DNA of 64,000 nucleotides from Rhodothermales bacterium (GTDB lineage Bacteria; Bacteroidota; Rhodothermia; Rhodothermales; JANQRZ01): assembly GCA_028284265.1 (NCBI GenBank), contig JANQRZ010000001.1, forward strand, positions 33,178 to 97,177. Reading direction: 5' to 3'. Positions 8,639-17,237 of the stretch are shown piece after piece. Within the stretch, counting starts at the first letter, position 1. Each line of letters opens with the position of its first letter. Under the pieces are notes generated by a model. That model ran no database searches, was not told the origin of the DNA, and saw only the letters and a program-made list of their open reading frames with translations. The translations under genes and the position numbers were made by a program.

Positions 8639-9298
8639 TCACCCATTCGCGGCACGCATCGCTGCGGCTTTTCTTCGTTGCCGCCACACGAGGCCGTAGA
8701 GCACCGCACCCGCGAGCAGCATCCCCATGAACACGGGCATCATACTCCCATCGAAAAAGCTCCGCGTTCGGAGGGCACCGCCGAGCAGGCCGCCTGCCAT
8801 CAGGAGGTACGCCAGTGTTGCCAGAAGCTGTCCCGGTTTGGCTTCTGCTCGCTCCACCGGGGCAAACGGGAGAATCGGCTTGATTCGGTCGTAGTCCCAC
8901 ACCACGAGCCACAGGCAGGCAAGCGTCATCAGGCCCGTGACAATCCACGTTCCCTTGAACCCCATCGACAGGGTGATGACGAAGATGTTAGCGATGATGG
9001 GCAGATAGAGCACGGCCCCAAGCGTCGCCGTGCGCGGCATGAGCAGAAGCAGGCCTGCCAGTACCTGCATCGCGCCGACGAACATGTAGAACTCGCCCGC
9101 TTGGAAGAACGCATCGAAGAAGTAGCCGATGGGCGTGTCCACACCCATCAACGTGAAGCGGTGGCCGACGACTTTGGTCAGGCCGGGCGGGATGAAGCCA
9201 GCCGCGAGGAGCAGCCTCGTCCCGACTGTGAAGCGCCGGAGCCAGATGCTGCGGCGGAGGCGAGCGTGGAGACGGTCGAGGCCAGCTTCGAGCGACAT
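8639..9298 (-). CDS. DoxX-like integral membrane protein
   Basis: The 219-residue protein has about five hydrophobic segments. The N-terminal stretch LLLAAGFIPPGLTKVVG, the FMFVGAMQVLAGLLLL-like helix (EFYMFVGAMQVLAGLLLLMP) and the following AVLYLPIIANIFVITLSMGF helix fit the DoxX/DoxD-like quinol-related membrane family. The C-terminus ends in a basic tail after a last helix near 185-205. It lies 39 bp upstream of the sulfotransferase-like gene on the same strand and may share its transcript. No catalytic residues can be assigned and the function is unknown. Confidence 0.65.
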   Translation of the reverse strand: MSLEAGLDRLHARLRRSIWLRRFTVGTRLLLAAGFIPPGLTKVVGHRFTLMGVDTPIGYFFDAFFQAGEFYMFVGAMQVLAGLLLLMPRTATLGAVLYLPIIANIFVITLSMGFKGTWIVTGLMTLACLWLVVWDYDRIKPILPFAPVERAEAKPGQLLATLAYLLMAGGLLGGALRTRSFFDGSMMPVFMGMLLAGAVLYGLVWRQRRKAAAMRAANG

Positions 9299-9355
9299 GG
9301 AGCGGTGCGTTGATGAGCGCTCCTTCGGCTACGGTTCCGCACCGAGCAGGTTACG

Positions 9356-10177
9356 CTATCGGGCCAGCCAGTCGGCGTAGAGGTCCGGTCGCCGGTCGCG
9401 GAGGAAGAGGCGGCGGGCGTGCGAACGCTCCACCTCGGACAGGTCGAGGTCGGCGTGCAGGATTTCTTCCGTGCCCTGCGCGGCGCGAGCGATGACCTCG
9501 CCTGTCGGGTTGCAGATGAACGACTCGCCCGCGAACGTCAGCCGCTCTTCCGGCCCGACCCGGTTGACGAGCGCGGTAAAGAACCCGTGCTGGAACGCGG
9601 CGACCTGCATCTCGGCCTCGTACAGCCCGTCCGGCCACTCGCCCACCGACCCCGCCTGCGGCACGACGACCACCTCGGCCCCTTGCAGCGCGAGCGCACG
9701 GAGATATTCCGGGTAGTGCCGGTCGTAGCAGATCGCCACGCCGATGCGTCCGGCAGCGGTGTCGTAGACCGGCACACCCTGGTCGCCGGGGGCGTAGTAG
9801 CCCTGCTCGTGGAACGCCTCGTAATCCGTGATATGGACCATGCGGGTCCGCCCGAGGAGCGTCCCATCGGCGTCGATCACGGGCGAGGTGTCGAAGGTGT
9901 TATTTCCGTCGCGCTCGAAGAGGTTGAGGACGAGAACGACACCGAGGTCGCGGGCGAGCGCGGCGAAGGCGTCGGTCGTCGGGCCGGGGATCGGCTCGGC
10001 GCGGGCGAGGGTTTCGGGCGTCGCGTGGCGCTGCGGGTAGAACGGCGAGAAGGCCAACTCAGCGAAGGCGATGATGTCGGCTCCGGCCTCGGCGGCGCGG
10101 CGAACCGCATCGAGACCACGCTGCACATTGGCCGCAAGGTCGTCGGTGGCAGGTTGCTGGACGAGAGCGATGTTCAT
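9356..10177 (-). CDS. Carbon-nitrogen hydrolase (nitrilase superfamily), catalytic Lys position is Met
   Basis: I chose the ATG at 10177 because the family N-terminus MNIALVQQPA starts there; an upstream in-frame ATG at 10240 adds 21 unconvincing residues. The protein is 273 residues and aligns with N-carbamoylputrescine amidase/beta-ureidopropionase-type enzymes. Glu40 (AFAELAFSPF) and Cys150 (VAICYDRHYPE) of the Glu-Lys-Cys triad are present. In AguB-type enzymes the Lys lies in a motif like GVYRKSHIPD. Here the aligned motif is GRTRMVHITD, placing Met113 at the Lys position, and no nearby Lys replaces it. Hydrolysis of an amide or carbamoyl substrate is therefore uncertain. Confidence 0.85.
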   Translation of the reverse strand: MNIALVQQPATDDLAANVQRGLDAVRRAAEAGADIIAFAELAFSPFYPQRHATPETLARAEPIPGPTTDAFAALARDLGVVLVLNLFERDGNNTFDTSPVIDADGTLLGRTRMVHITDYEAFHEQGYYAPGDQGVPVYDTAAGRIGVAICYDRHYPEYLRALALQGAEVVVVPQAGSVGEWPDGLYEAEMQVAAFQHGFFTALVNRVGPEERLTFAGESFICNPTGEVIARAAQGTEEILHADLDLSEVERSHARRLFLRDRRPDLYADWLAR

Positions 10178-10252
10178 AGGATGGTGCGGTAGCTTGGTCT
10201 CCTCGAAGGTATCCACGCCAACTCGAATAGCTAGGCACACCTTCCGTTTTCT

Positions 10253-10681
10253 CTAGCCTACCTCCAGCTTCCACGCGGCGGCGACGTGCCGCAGGAGGGT
10301 GGACTCCATCGGGTGCAGCACGGTGTCTGCCTCGGCGACGGCTTGGAGCGTCGCATACGCCTGCGCCCGCCCGTCGGCGTCGAGCGCTCCGGCGAGTCGG
10401 TAGACCACCGTCTCGGCTCCCTCCACGCGGGTGTCGAGATAGGCTCTGCCTCCCTCTTTGACGATCTCGACTACCTCCTCCATGCTGAGGCGAGGGGCGA
10501 GGCGGTGCAGATACGTGGCGAGTGTGTCCACCTCGCGTGGATCAAGGTCGGCGTCGGCACCGTGGGCGATCACGAGGGCGAGGAGCGTAAGGTCGGCGAG
10601 GGCGTCCTCGGAAAACGGCGCGGGCATCGGAGCACAGGTCGGGTGTGCACTAACGATAGGCATCGCCAGCGACAACGGCAA
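10253..10681 (-). CDS. TerB-like helical protein
   Basis: A small helical protein of up to 142 residues. The pattern LALVIAHGADADLDPREVDTL near the middle, followed by a second acidic helical repeat (AVAEADTVLHPMESTLLRHV), matches the duplicated acidic-loop arrangement of TerB/DjlA-N domains, which are proposed metal-binding or sensing modules. The start is uncertain: ATGs at 10681, 10663 and 10627 are all in frame, and the last (MPAPFSED) gives a 124-residue protein that fits the conserved region better. None has a clear ribosome-binding site. Confidence 0.65.
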   Translation of the reverse strand: MPLSLAMPIVSAHPTCAPMPAPFSEDALADLTLLALVIAHGADADLDPREVDTLATYLHRLAPRLSMEEVVEIVKEGGRAYLDTRVEGAETVVYRLAGALDADGRAQAYATLQAVAEADTVLHPMESTLLRHVAAAWKLEVG

Positions 10682-10703
10682 GCGCCGATGGCTGTGCCTA
10701 GGC

Positions 10704-10913
10704 TCACGCTCCTGCCGGGTGCGCCTCGGCGTAGCGGTAGGCGGTGTAGGCTGAGACGAAGTGCGCCACCCACCCGAGGAGGCCGCCCGTCCCGAGCCAC
10801 AGGCCCGGCGTAAAGAGGAGCCAGAAGAGCGCGCGCCAGAAGGTGCCGTTGTAGATCTGGCCTGCGCCCGGAAGGAGGAAGCTGAGGATAGCTGCGGTGC
10901 CGGGGTTCTTCAT
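10704..10913 (-). CDS. Small TM2-like membrane protein
   Basis: The 69-residue protein has two hydrophobic helices. The first half, KNPGTAAILSFLLPGAGQIY, carries the GxGQxY turn typical of TM2-domain proteins; a Trp/Phe-rich second helix follows. It is preceded by plausible spacing from the start at 10913. Its role is unknown; TM2 proteins are small membrane proteins without known catalysis. Confidence 0.65.
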   Translation of the reverse strand: MKNPGTAAILSFLLPGAGQIYNGTFWRALFWLLFTPGLWLGTGGLLGWVAHFVSAYTAYRYAEAHPAGA

Positions 10914-10973
10914 AGGATCGGTCGTGCGGGAGAGACGTATCTCTCTCGACGGAAACCGACCTACAGGGTTGCA

Positions 10974-11414
10974 CTAGCGCCCGACAGGGAGGTGCTCGAT
11001 CTCTTCGCCCGAGATTCGACGTGAGGCGAAAGGGTCTCGCGAGATGAGAGGTCCTCGCTCCCAGCAGTCAGTACAAACAGGAATCCAACAGAGGGTGGTG
11101 TCACTGCTCAACTCGAAGTTCTGCTCTGTCGTGTAGCCGGATGAGACCGCGACCCCTTCGATGGTCTGAGACTCGAAACCCACGAACGACGCGGTCACGT
11201 TGTAGTGACCGACCGGAACGCCAATGATGAAGTAGTTGCCGTTGATGTCGGTCGCGGCTCCGAGTTTGGCGCCGTCGATGATTACGTTCGCGCCGGGCAG
11301 CGGGTCGCCGAGGTCGTCCACGACGCGGCCCGACAATTTGCCGGTGTTCTGCGCGAGGACAGCGGTGGCAGGGAGCAGGAACAGCAGGAGCGTGCAGAGC
11401 AGGAAGCGAGTCAT
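10974..11414 (-). CDS. Short secreted carboxypeptidase-regulatory-like protein, resembles a truncated TonB-receptor N-terminus
   Basis: The 146-residue protein has a signal peptide (LLCTLLLFLLPATAVLAQ), then a complete CarboxypepD_reg-like beta-sandwich (GKLSGRVVDDLGDPLPGANV, AATDINGNYFIIGVPVGHYN, VTASFVGFESQTIEGV). After a Cys-containing stretch (LCWIPVCTDCWERG) it ends with RRISGEEIEHLPVGR. In SusC/TonB-dependent receptors this pattern continues into the plug domain at about that point, but here a stop codon follows. It may be a genuine short exported protein or the remnant of a receptor. No receptor barrel sequence is visible downstream on either strand. Confidence 0.6.
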   Translation of the reverse strand: MTRFLLCTLLLFLLPATAVLAQNTGKLSGRVVDDLGDPLPGANVIIDGAKLGAATDINGNYFIIGVPVGHYNVTASFVGFESQTIEGVAVSSGYTTEQNFELSSDTTLCWIPVCTDCWERGPLISRDPFASRRISGEEIEHLPVGR

Positions 11415-11499
11415 GGGATGACCTCGAAGTAGTTATGTCGCAAGGATCGGCTTGTTTGGTACCGCTCGAAAAGGCAGAAGCGACCGCCCCATGGTCGGG

Positions 11500-11530
11500 T
11501 TGGATAAGCGCAAGCCGGATGATAGCTTAG
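11500..11530 (+). promoter_or_regulatory. Candidate promoter of the Ser/Thr kinase gene
   Basis: TTG (11500-11502), a 20-bp spacer and TAGCTTAG (11523-11530) match the Bacteroidota TTG/TAnnTTTG pattern with one mismatch. It ends 28 bp before the kinase ATG. Confidence 0.45.
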
Positions 11531-11558
11531 GTACAGCATCCGCTCTTCGACTGGCCCG

Positions 11559-14174
11559 ATGATCCACCTCGACCCCGGACGCTGGAATACGATCAGCGAC
11601 CTCCTCGACCATCTCCTCGATCTCGCCGCCGAGGAGCGCGAGGCCTACCTCGACGAAGCCTGTGGCGAGGACGCGGAGTTGCGGGCCGAGGTGCTGCGTG
11701 TCTGGAAGACGATGGAGGAAGACGAAGACGGCGACTCGTGGGAGCAGGGCCTCCTCGGCGGAGCGCTCGGCGACCAGCTTCTAAGTGAGAGCGACGCCGA
11801 CGACCTCCTGCCGGGTGCCGTCGTTGGGGCGTACCGCGTGCTCCACGAGATTGGGCACGGCGGGATGGGGACGGTCTACCTCGCCGAGCGTGCCGACGGG
11901 GCCTACGAGCAGCACGTCGCGCTCAAGCGCATCCGGCGAGGCCTCGATACCAAGGCCGTCCTCCGCCGCTTCCTCCACGAGCGCCAAGTCCTCGCCCGGC
12001 TCGAACACCCGAACATCGCCCGCCTTCTCGACGCAGGCGTGACCGCCGACGGACTGCCGTACTTCGTGATGGAGTACGTCGAGGGCGAGCCGATCACCGA
12101 CTATTGCGACCGGCACCGGCTGCCGGTGAGGGAGCGCCTCACGTTGTTCGATGCCGTGTGCCGCGCCGTGCGCTATGCCCACCAGAACCTCGTCGTCCAC
12201 CGCGACCTCAAGCCGTCCAATGTCCTTGTCATGGAAGGGGAGGACGGGCCGGTGGTGAAACTGCTCGACTTTGGGATTGCGAAGGTGCTCCACGAGGAGG
12301 ACGGGCCAGAGCTAACCCAAGCCGGCGGGCGGGTGCTGACGCCGGAGTACGGGGCACCCGAGCAGGCACGCGGCGAGGCCGTGACGACGGCTACCGACGT
12401 GTACGCGCTCGGCGTGATGCTCTACGAACTCCTCGCCGGGCAGCGGCCCCACCGCGCCGCATCGCTTGAGGCAGGCGGCCAGCCACGTCGCCCCAGTTCG
12501 GTCGTTTCCGAGACTCCCGTTGCGGAGGGGCGACGGGCCACGGTCCCGCAGCTACGCAAGCTGCTCCGGGGCGACCTCGACCACATCGTCCTCAAGGCCC
12601 TGCGCGAAGAACCGGAGCGGCGCTACGGGACCGCCGAGGAACTGCGACAGGACCTCCAGCGACACCGCGACGGATTTCCGGTGGAGGCCCACGCCGAGAG
12701 CATCGGTTACCGCGTGAGCCGGTTCGTCCGGCGGCACCGTGTTAGCGTGGCGGCGACGGCAGCGGTGGCGGTGGCCCTCATCGTCGGACTCGGAGTCGCA
12801 CTGTGGCAGGCGAACCGAGCCGAGCGGGAAGCCGCCCGTGCTAGGACCGAAGCAGCGACTGCCGCCCAAGCCTCGGCCTTCTTGACCGACCTGTTCAAAA
12901 GCGCCGACCCGACCGCCGACCCGGCGACACTCGGCGATAGTATTTCCGTGCGGACGCTCGTGGAGCGAGGCCGCGAGCGGATCGCGGCGGAACTGGAGGG
13001 GCAGCCGCTCGTGCAGGCCAACCTCCTTCGCGTGCTCGGCGAGGTCTACCTCAACCTCGGGCTGTACGGCGAGGGTGAAGTGCTCCTCGCCCGTAGTGAT
13101 TCGCTCTACGACCTCACGCCGACAGCGAGTGCCTTCGAGCATGCGCAGACGCTTACCCTGCTTGGGACGGCACGGCGCGACGGAGGTGACATAGAGGCCG
13201 CGGCTGCGCCCTTCGAGAAGGCCCTCACTCTCAGCGAGCAGATCGACGCGCCGAACGAGCGGGCGCGGGTGCTTCGAGACTTCGGGCTGTTTCGGTATCA
13301 TCAAGGCCTGTACGACGAGGCCGAGGCCCTCGCTCGCCGTGCGCTCGCTGACGTGCGCCCCGTCGCCCGCGAGGACTCATTCACGCTTGACGAGACGTAC
13401 ACCCTCCTCGGCCTCACGCTCTACGCCGCCGAGCGCTACGACGAGGCCGAGGCCGTCCACCGCGATGGGCACCGGCTGGCGTTGCAGCTCTACGGCCCGT
13501 CGCATCCGAACCGGGCGAAGGCCGCGAACAACTTGGCGGGCGTGCTCCGCCAACAAGGCCGCGCCGACGAGGCCGAGCGCTACTACCGTGAAGCGCTCGC
13601 GGTCTATCGTCAGGCGAATGAGGAGACGCACCCGATCATCGCCCGGAGCCTCAATAACCTCGGCGTGTTCCTCGTCGGGCAAGGCCGCATGGAGGAGGGT
13701 GAGGCGGTGCTCCGCGAAGCGCTCGACCTTTACCGTCGTCGCCTCGGCGAAGACCACCCGGAGGTCGCGCTCGGCCTCGTCAACGTTGCCGGGCTGCGGC
13801 GACGACAGGGCGATTATGCCGACGCACTCGGTCTCTACGATCGTGCCCTCACGATCCAGCGCGCCCGCCTCGACCCCGACCACTTCCACCTTGGTCGGAC
13901 CCTCAACTCGTCGGCGCTGACGGCGGCGCTGGCAGGCGATCACGACCGGGCGGCCCGCCACTACGCCGAAGCCGTGCGCATCTTCCTGTCGACGTTCGGG
14001 ACGGACCATGCGCGCACGCTCGGTGCTCAACTCGGTCTCGGTCGGGCCTACCTCGCGCTCAACCGCCGCGCCGAAGCTCGCGAGGTGTTGCTCGCCGCCC
14101 GCGAGGGGCTACCGGCAGAGGCCGACTCCACGCTCCGCGCCGACATCCTCGCCGCGCTCGACGAAGCCGGGTAA
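11559..14174 (+). CDS. Transmembrane Ser/Thr protein kinase with C-terminal TPR repeats
   Basis: The 871-residue protein has a PknB-type kinase domain at about 88-360: the glycine loop IGHGGMGTVYLAE, the ATP-binding Lys123 (VALKRIRRG), the catalytic loop HRDLKPSNVL (Asp216), the DFGIAK motif and the APEQARGE segment. A predicted single transmembrane helix at about 397-418 (AATAAVAVALIVGLGVALW) follows. The extracytoplasmic C-terminal half consists of about eight TPR repeats (LARRALADVRP, NNLAGVLRQQGRADEAERYY, SLNNLGVFLVGQGRMEEGE). It converges on an ECF sigma factor gene 3 bp away. Kinases of exactly this TPR type accompany TIGR02999-type ECF sigma factors in other phyla and are known in one case to activate them. 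Confidence 0.9.
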   Translation: MIHLDPGRWNTISDLLDHLLDLAAEEREAYLDEACGEDAELRAEVLRVWKTMEEDEDGDSWEQGLLGGALGDQLLSESDADDLLPGAVVGAYRVLHEIGHGGMGTVYLAERADGAYEQHVALKRIRRGLDTKAVLRRFLHERQVLARLEHPNIARLLDAGVTADGLPYFVMEYVEGEPITDYCDRHRLPVRERLTLFDAVCRAVRYAHQNLVVHRDLKPSNVLVMEGEDGPVVKLLDFGIAKVLHEEDGPELTQAGGRVLTPEYGAPEQARGEAVTTATDVYALGVMLYELLAGQRPHRAASLEAGGQPRRPSSVVSETPVAEGRRATVPQLRKLLRGDLDHIVLKALREEPERRYGTAEELRQDLQRHRDGFPVEAHAESIGYRVSRFVRRHRVSVAATAAVAVALIVGLGVALWQANRAEREAARARTEAATAAQASAFLTDLFKSADPTADPATLGDSISVRTLVERGRERIAAELEGQPLVQANLLRVLGEVYLNLGLYGEGEVLLARSDSLYDLTPTASAFEHAQTLTLLGTARRDGGDIEAAAAPFEKALTLSEQIDAPNERARVLRDFGLFRYHQGLYDEAEALARRALADVRPVAREDSFTLDETYTLLGLTLYAAERYDEAEAVHRDGHRLALQLYGPSHPNRAKAANNLAGVLRQQGRADEAERYYREALAVYRQANEETHPIIARSLNNLGVFLVGQGRMEEGEAVLREALDLYRRRLGEDHPEVALGLVNVAGLRRRQGDYADALGLYDRALTIQRARLDPDHFHLGRTLNSSALTAALAGDHDRAARHYAEAVRIFLSTFGTDHARTLGAQLGLGRAYLALNRRAEAREVLLAAREGLPAEADSTLRADILAALDEAG

Positions 14175-14177
14175 ACC

Positions 14178-14771
14178 TCAGGCGCCGAGATGGAGGCGGA
14201 GCAGGGCCTTGGCCTTCGCTACGGTTCGGTAGACCGTCTTCTTGCTCACCCCACGTACCTCCGCAATCTCGTCGTAGCTGAGGCCCGCAAAGAAGTGCAT
14301 CTCCACGATCTCCGCCATCGTGGGGTCGAGCGCCGTCAGTTCGTCGAGGGCGGCGTGCAGCGCGAGGATCTCGGCGGCTTCGGCCTCGACAGCCGGGAGG
14401 TCGCCGCCCGCAGCCGGTCCTCCAGCGGCCTCATCGAAGGTGATCTGCTCGGCCTCGCCGCCGCGCTTCTGGCGCTGCATCCGCCGGGCGTAGTCGACGA
14501 GCACACACCGGAGGGCTTTGGTGGCGAGGGCCGCAAAGTGGCTTCGGTCCTCGAACCCGACCTCGGCCCCGCCCGCAAGTTTCAGGTAGACCTCGTGGAC
14601 GAGGGCCGTCGTGTTGAGGGTGTGGTGGGCGAGGCGCTTCTGGCGCTGGCGGTGGGCGAGCACGCGCAGGTCGTCGTAGAGCAGCCGGAAGAGGCGGTCG
14701 CGGGCGATCTCGCTGCCGCTGTCCCACTCGTGGAGTAGCTCCGTCACCGGATGGTCGCCGAACTCGTTCAT
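14178..14771 (-). CDS. ECF sigma factor of the Ser/Thr-kinase-associated (TIGR02999-like) group
   Basis: The 197-residue protein has sigma region 2 (ARDRLFRLLYDDLRVLAHR, HTLNTTALVHEVYLKLA, HFAALATKALRCVLVDYAR) and region 4 (LDPTMAEIVEMHFFAGLSYDEI, VSKKTVYRTVAKAKALLRLHL). The phrase TTALVHEVYLKL and the VDYAR end of region 2 are characteristic of the TIGR02999/ECF group linked to PknB-like kinases. No anti-sigma factor is adjacent. The neighbouring convergent kinase is the obvious candidate regulator. A 144-bp gap separates its start from the next + strand gene. Confidence 0.88.
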   Translation of the reverse strand: MNEFGDHPVTELLHEWDSGSEIARDRLFRLLYDDLRVLAHRQRQKRLAHHTLNTTALVHEVYLKLAGGAEVGFEDRSHFAALATKALRCVLVDYARRMQRQKRGGEAEQITFDEAAGGPAAGGDLPAVEAEAAEILALHAALDELTALDPTMAEIVEMHFFAGLSYDEIAEVRGVSKKTVYRTVAKAKALLRLHLGA

Positions 14772-14963
14772 AGACTATAAAATAAGCCTTTCGCTTCCGC
14801 GGTCTACGGGCGCATGAGACAGCCGACCGAGAAAAAACGCATGTGAGTGTCCACAGCCTAGCGGAAAGAGCGAGGGAGAGAATAGGGGCCGTCACGCCCT
14901 GCTTACTTTGCCCCGATGAACCAGCGATGCCCGTGCCGTCTGCACACGCATGGAGACCCAACC

Positions 14964-17168
14964 ATGACTAGATACTCGACCTTTCTTTTTCTCACTCTCA
15001 CTCTGGCCGCCGCCCCCGCACTCCGGGCGCAACCCACCGAGATATTCGGGCTGAACCACACGCCGCTCGGAAGCGCCACGCTGACGGAGATTCCCGGCGG
15101 CGGCACGTCAACCCTGCTCGTCTCAAATATCGGCTCCAGCGGGCAGGACGGCGTGCGGGTCTCGGCTGGCCCGATGGGCAACGTCTTGGACTTTCTGTGT
15201 GTCGAGGTAGATGAACCGGCGGGGGTGTCGCCGGACTTCACGTTCGAGGCATTCGATATCGGGATGCCGCTGATGCCTGTTGGCACCGGACGCCTTCGCC
15301 AACTGGGGGGAGGCTATCAGTTCTCCGCGCTATTCCCCGGTGTCCGGGGGGGCAGCCAGCGCGTGTCCATCTACGATGACGGCGTGCTGGTGGATGAGGA
15401 AACGATCAGCGAAGGCGATGGGGTCGGTTTCGGCGCGTGGCCCACGTTCGTTGATCCGCACAAGGCGCGGCCCCTACCGTTTCCCTTCCCGGACTTCCCG
15501 TCCCCCACGGATTCGCCGGTGCCGCAGGATGGCCCGTGGGACGTGGCCTTCTCCCTCGCCTTCGACCAGAACATCCAGTTCGGGCTTCCGGGCGGCCCCG
15601 TGGTCGGCGACCTCCTCGTCGTCGAGCCGGTGCAGGCTTCGACCTACGAAGGGCTGCGGCGGGTCGAGATCACGGCGACGGGCGTCGACAAGTTCACCGT
15701 CCGCAGCGAGATGGTCGGCGCGTTCGGCCTCCCGCACGTCGCCCTCGGCGAGGCGAGCCTCGATGCTGAGGCGGACCGACTGACGGTGGGCAACCTCAGC
15801 AGTGGCGGTGGGGTCCTCGTTGGCGGGCTACCCGGACAGACGCCGTTCGATGTCGAGTTCGAGCCGTTCCGCTTGGAGGCGGGCGACGAACTGCTGGTGC
15901 AGGCGTTCCGCAACCCGCAAGGCCCCGGTGACCCCGGTGAGGTCGGCGCGGAGTTGCTGCTTCGCCCTGAAGGTCAAGCAGCCTTCGCTCAAGGCGACAC
16001 GACGGAGTCGCTGGGTGTCTGGGTGAATTACCGCTCCACGCAGACGAGCGACGCTCGTGTCGAAGTCCTCGACCAGAAGGGTGAGCCGAAAAGAATCCAG
16101 TTTGTTCCTGTGGATCTCGACAAGCTGAACCGACTCTTCGAGGTCGAGCCGCTGACGCTGGGGGATCCGCCTGGGCTGGCGCGCTCGGCGGGGACGGACG
16201 CGGTGCGGGTCGAGCGACTCGGGGCGATCACGCCACCTCCATTTCCTGCCCCGTTCCCCGTGCCTGAATCAGGCTTTGCCGGACGGTTCGCGGACGGGCC
16301 GGTCCTCTTCCGGTTCGCCGACGGCACGGCGGTCGAAGGCTTCGGGTTCAGGGCCGTCGCGGTCGACGGGCAGCCGCTCGGCAACCTCAGCGGTCTCTCA
16401 TTCGAGGTCAGCAACGGCTTCGCCGCGCGAGGGGCCGCGCTTGGTGGCCTCGATGAACTCGTCATCATCAACGAGGCACTGGCCTTCCCTATCGTCGGCG
16501 TGAGCGCCGAGCCGATGGCTCCGCCCGTTGTGCTCCCGCCGGGGGGCGGCTCCTTCCAGTGGCGCTTCCGGGGCGCGAACGCCTCGGCGTCTCCAGCCGC
16601 CGTCACGTTCCGGTCTGAGGTGGTGCTGCCGAATGGGACGGTACTCCCACTGCTCGGACCCATAAACACAACGCTGCCGGGTGGAGTCGTCGTGAGTCGG
16701 ATGTTCGCCCAGAGCGTACCCGCCTCGGCCCCGGCGGGAACCTACACCTACCGAGTGCGGGGACGGCTCTTGGACAGCACACTGGTGACGGACGCCTTCA
16801 TATTCAGGAAGGCACCGGCTGCGCTGAGTAGCGCGGGATCAGACAAAGGCGACTGGTCCATCGTCGAGGTCATCGAGTCGAACGCTGCTCCTGCCATCGT
16901 GCGCTCTAGTGAGTCCGTCCACCTGACCGGTTACCCGAATCCAACCGCCGGGCGAACTACCCTCACCTTCACGCTCAACGAGCGGGCCGAGGTTCGGCTC
17001 GCCGTGTATGATGTGCTCGGGCGCGAGGTGGCGGTGCTCCGAGATAATGCCCACGACGCTGGTCGGCATGAGGTCGTATTCGATGCATCGGACCTACCGA
17101 GCGGGATCTACCTCGTCCGGCTCGACGCGGGCGGCACGGTGCAGACGCAGCGGATTACCCTCATATGA
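14964..17168 (+). CDS. Secreted T9SS cargo protein of unknown function
   Basis: I chose the ATG at 14964 because GGAG lies 9 bp upstream and the signal peptide (STFLFLTLTLAAAPALRAQ) follows; an upstream ATG at 14916 would add 16 basic residues. The mature protein of about 710 residues is beta-rich and Gly/Pro-rich, with no recognised enzyme motif. Residues about 520-620 share a module with two other cargos in the window (core SVPASAPAGTYTYRVRG). The end is a T9SS type A sorting domain (GYPNPTAGRTTLTF, VRLAVYDVLGREVAVL, LPSGIYLVRLD). It is likely surface-displayed or released. Confidence 0.8.
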   Translation: MTRYSTFLFLTLTLAAAPALRAQPTEIFGLNHTPLGSATLTEIPGGGTSTLLVSNIGSSGQDGVRVSAGPMGNVLDFLCVEVDEPAGVSPDFTFEAFDIGMPLMPVGTGRLRQLGGGYQFSALFPGVRGGSQRVSIYDDGVLVDEETISEGDGVGFGAWPTFVDPHKARPLPFPFPDFPSPTDSPVPQDGPWDVAFSLAFDQNIQFGLPGGPVVGDLLVVEPVQASTYEGLRRVEITATGVDKFTVRSEMVGAFGLPHVALGEASLDAEADRLTVGNLSSGGGVLVGGLPGQTPFDVEFEPFRLEAGDELLVQAFRNPQGPGDPGEVGAELLLRPEGQAAFAQGDTTESLGVWVNYRSTQTSDARVEVLDQKGEPKRIQFVPVDLDKLNRLFEVEPLTLGDPPGLARSAGTDAVRVERLGAITPPPFPAPFPVPESGFAGRFADGPVLFRFADGTAVEGFGFRAVAVDGQPLGNLSGLSFEVSNGFAARGAALGGLDELVIINEALAFPIVGVSAEPMAPPVVLPPGGGSFQWRFRGANASASPAAVTFRSEVVLPNGTVLPLLGPINTTLPGGVVVSRMFAQSVPASAPAGTYTYRVRGRLLDSTLVTDAFIFRKAPAALSSAGSDKGDWSIVEVIESNAAPAIVRSSESVHLTGYPNPTAGRTTLTFTLNERAEVRLAVYDVLGREVAVLRDNAHDAGRHEVVFDASDLPSGIYLVRLDAGGTVQTQRITLI

Positions 17169-17237
17169 TGAAGGGATGCACGACGCTGAGATGCTGAATA
17201 CAGGCGGGGCTACTTCGAACAGAGGTGGCCCCGCCTG

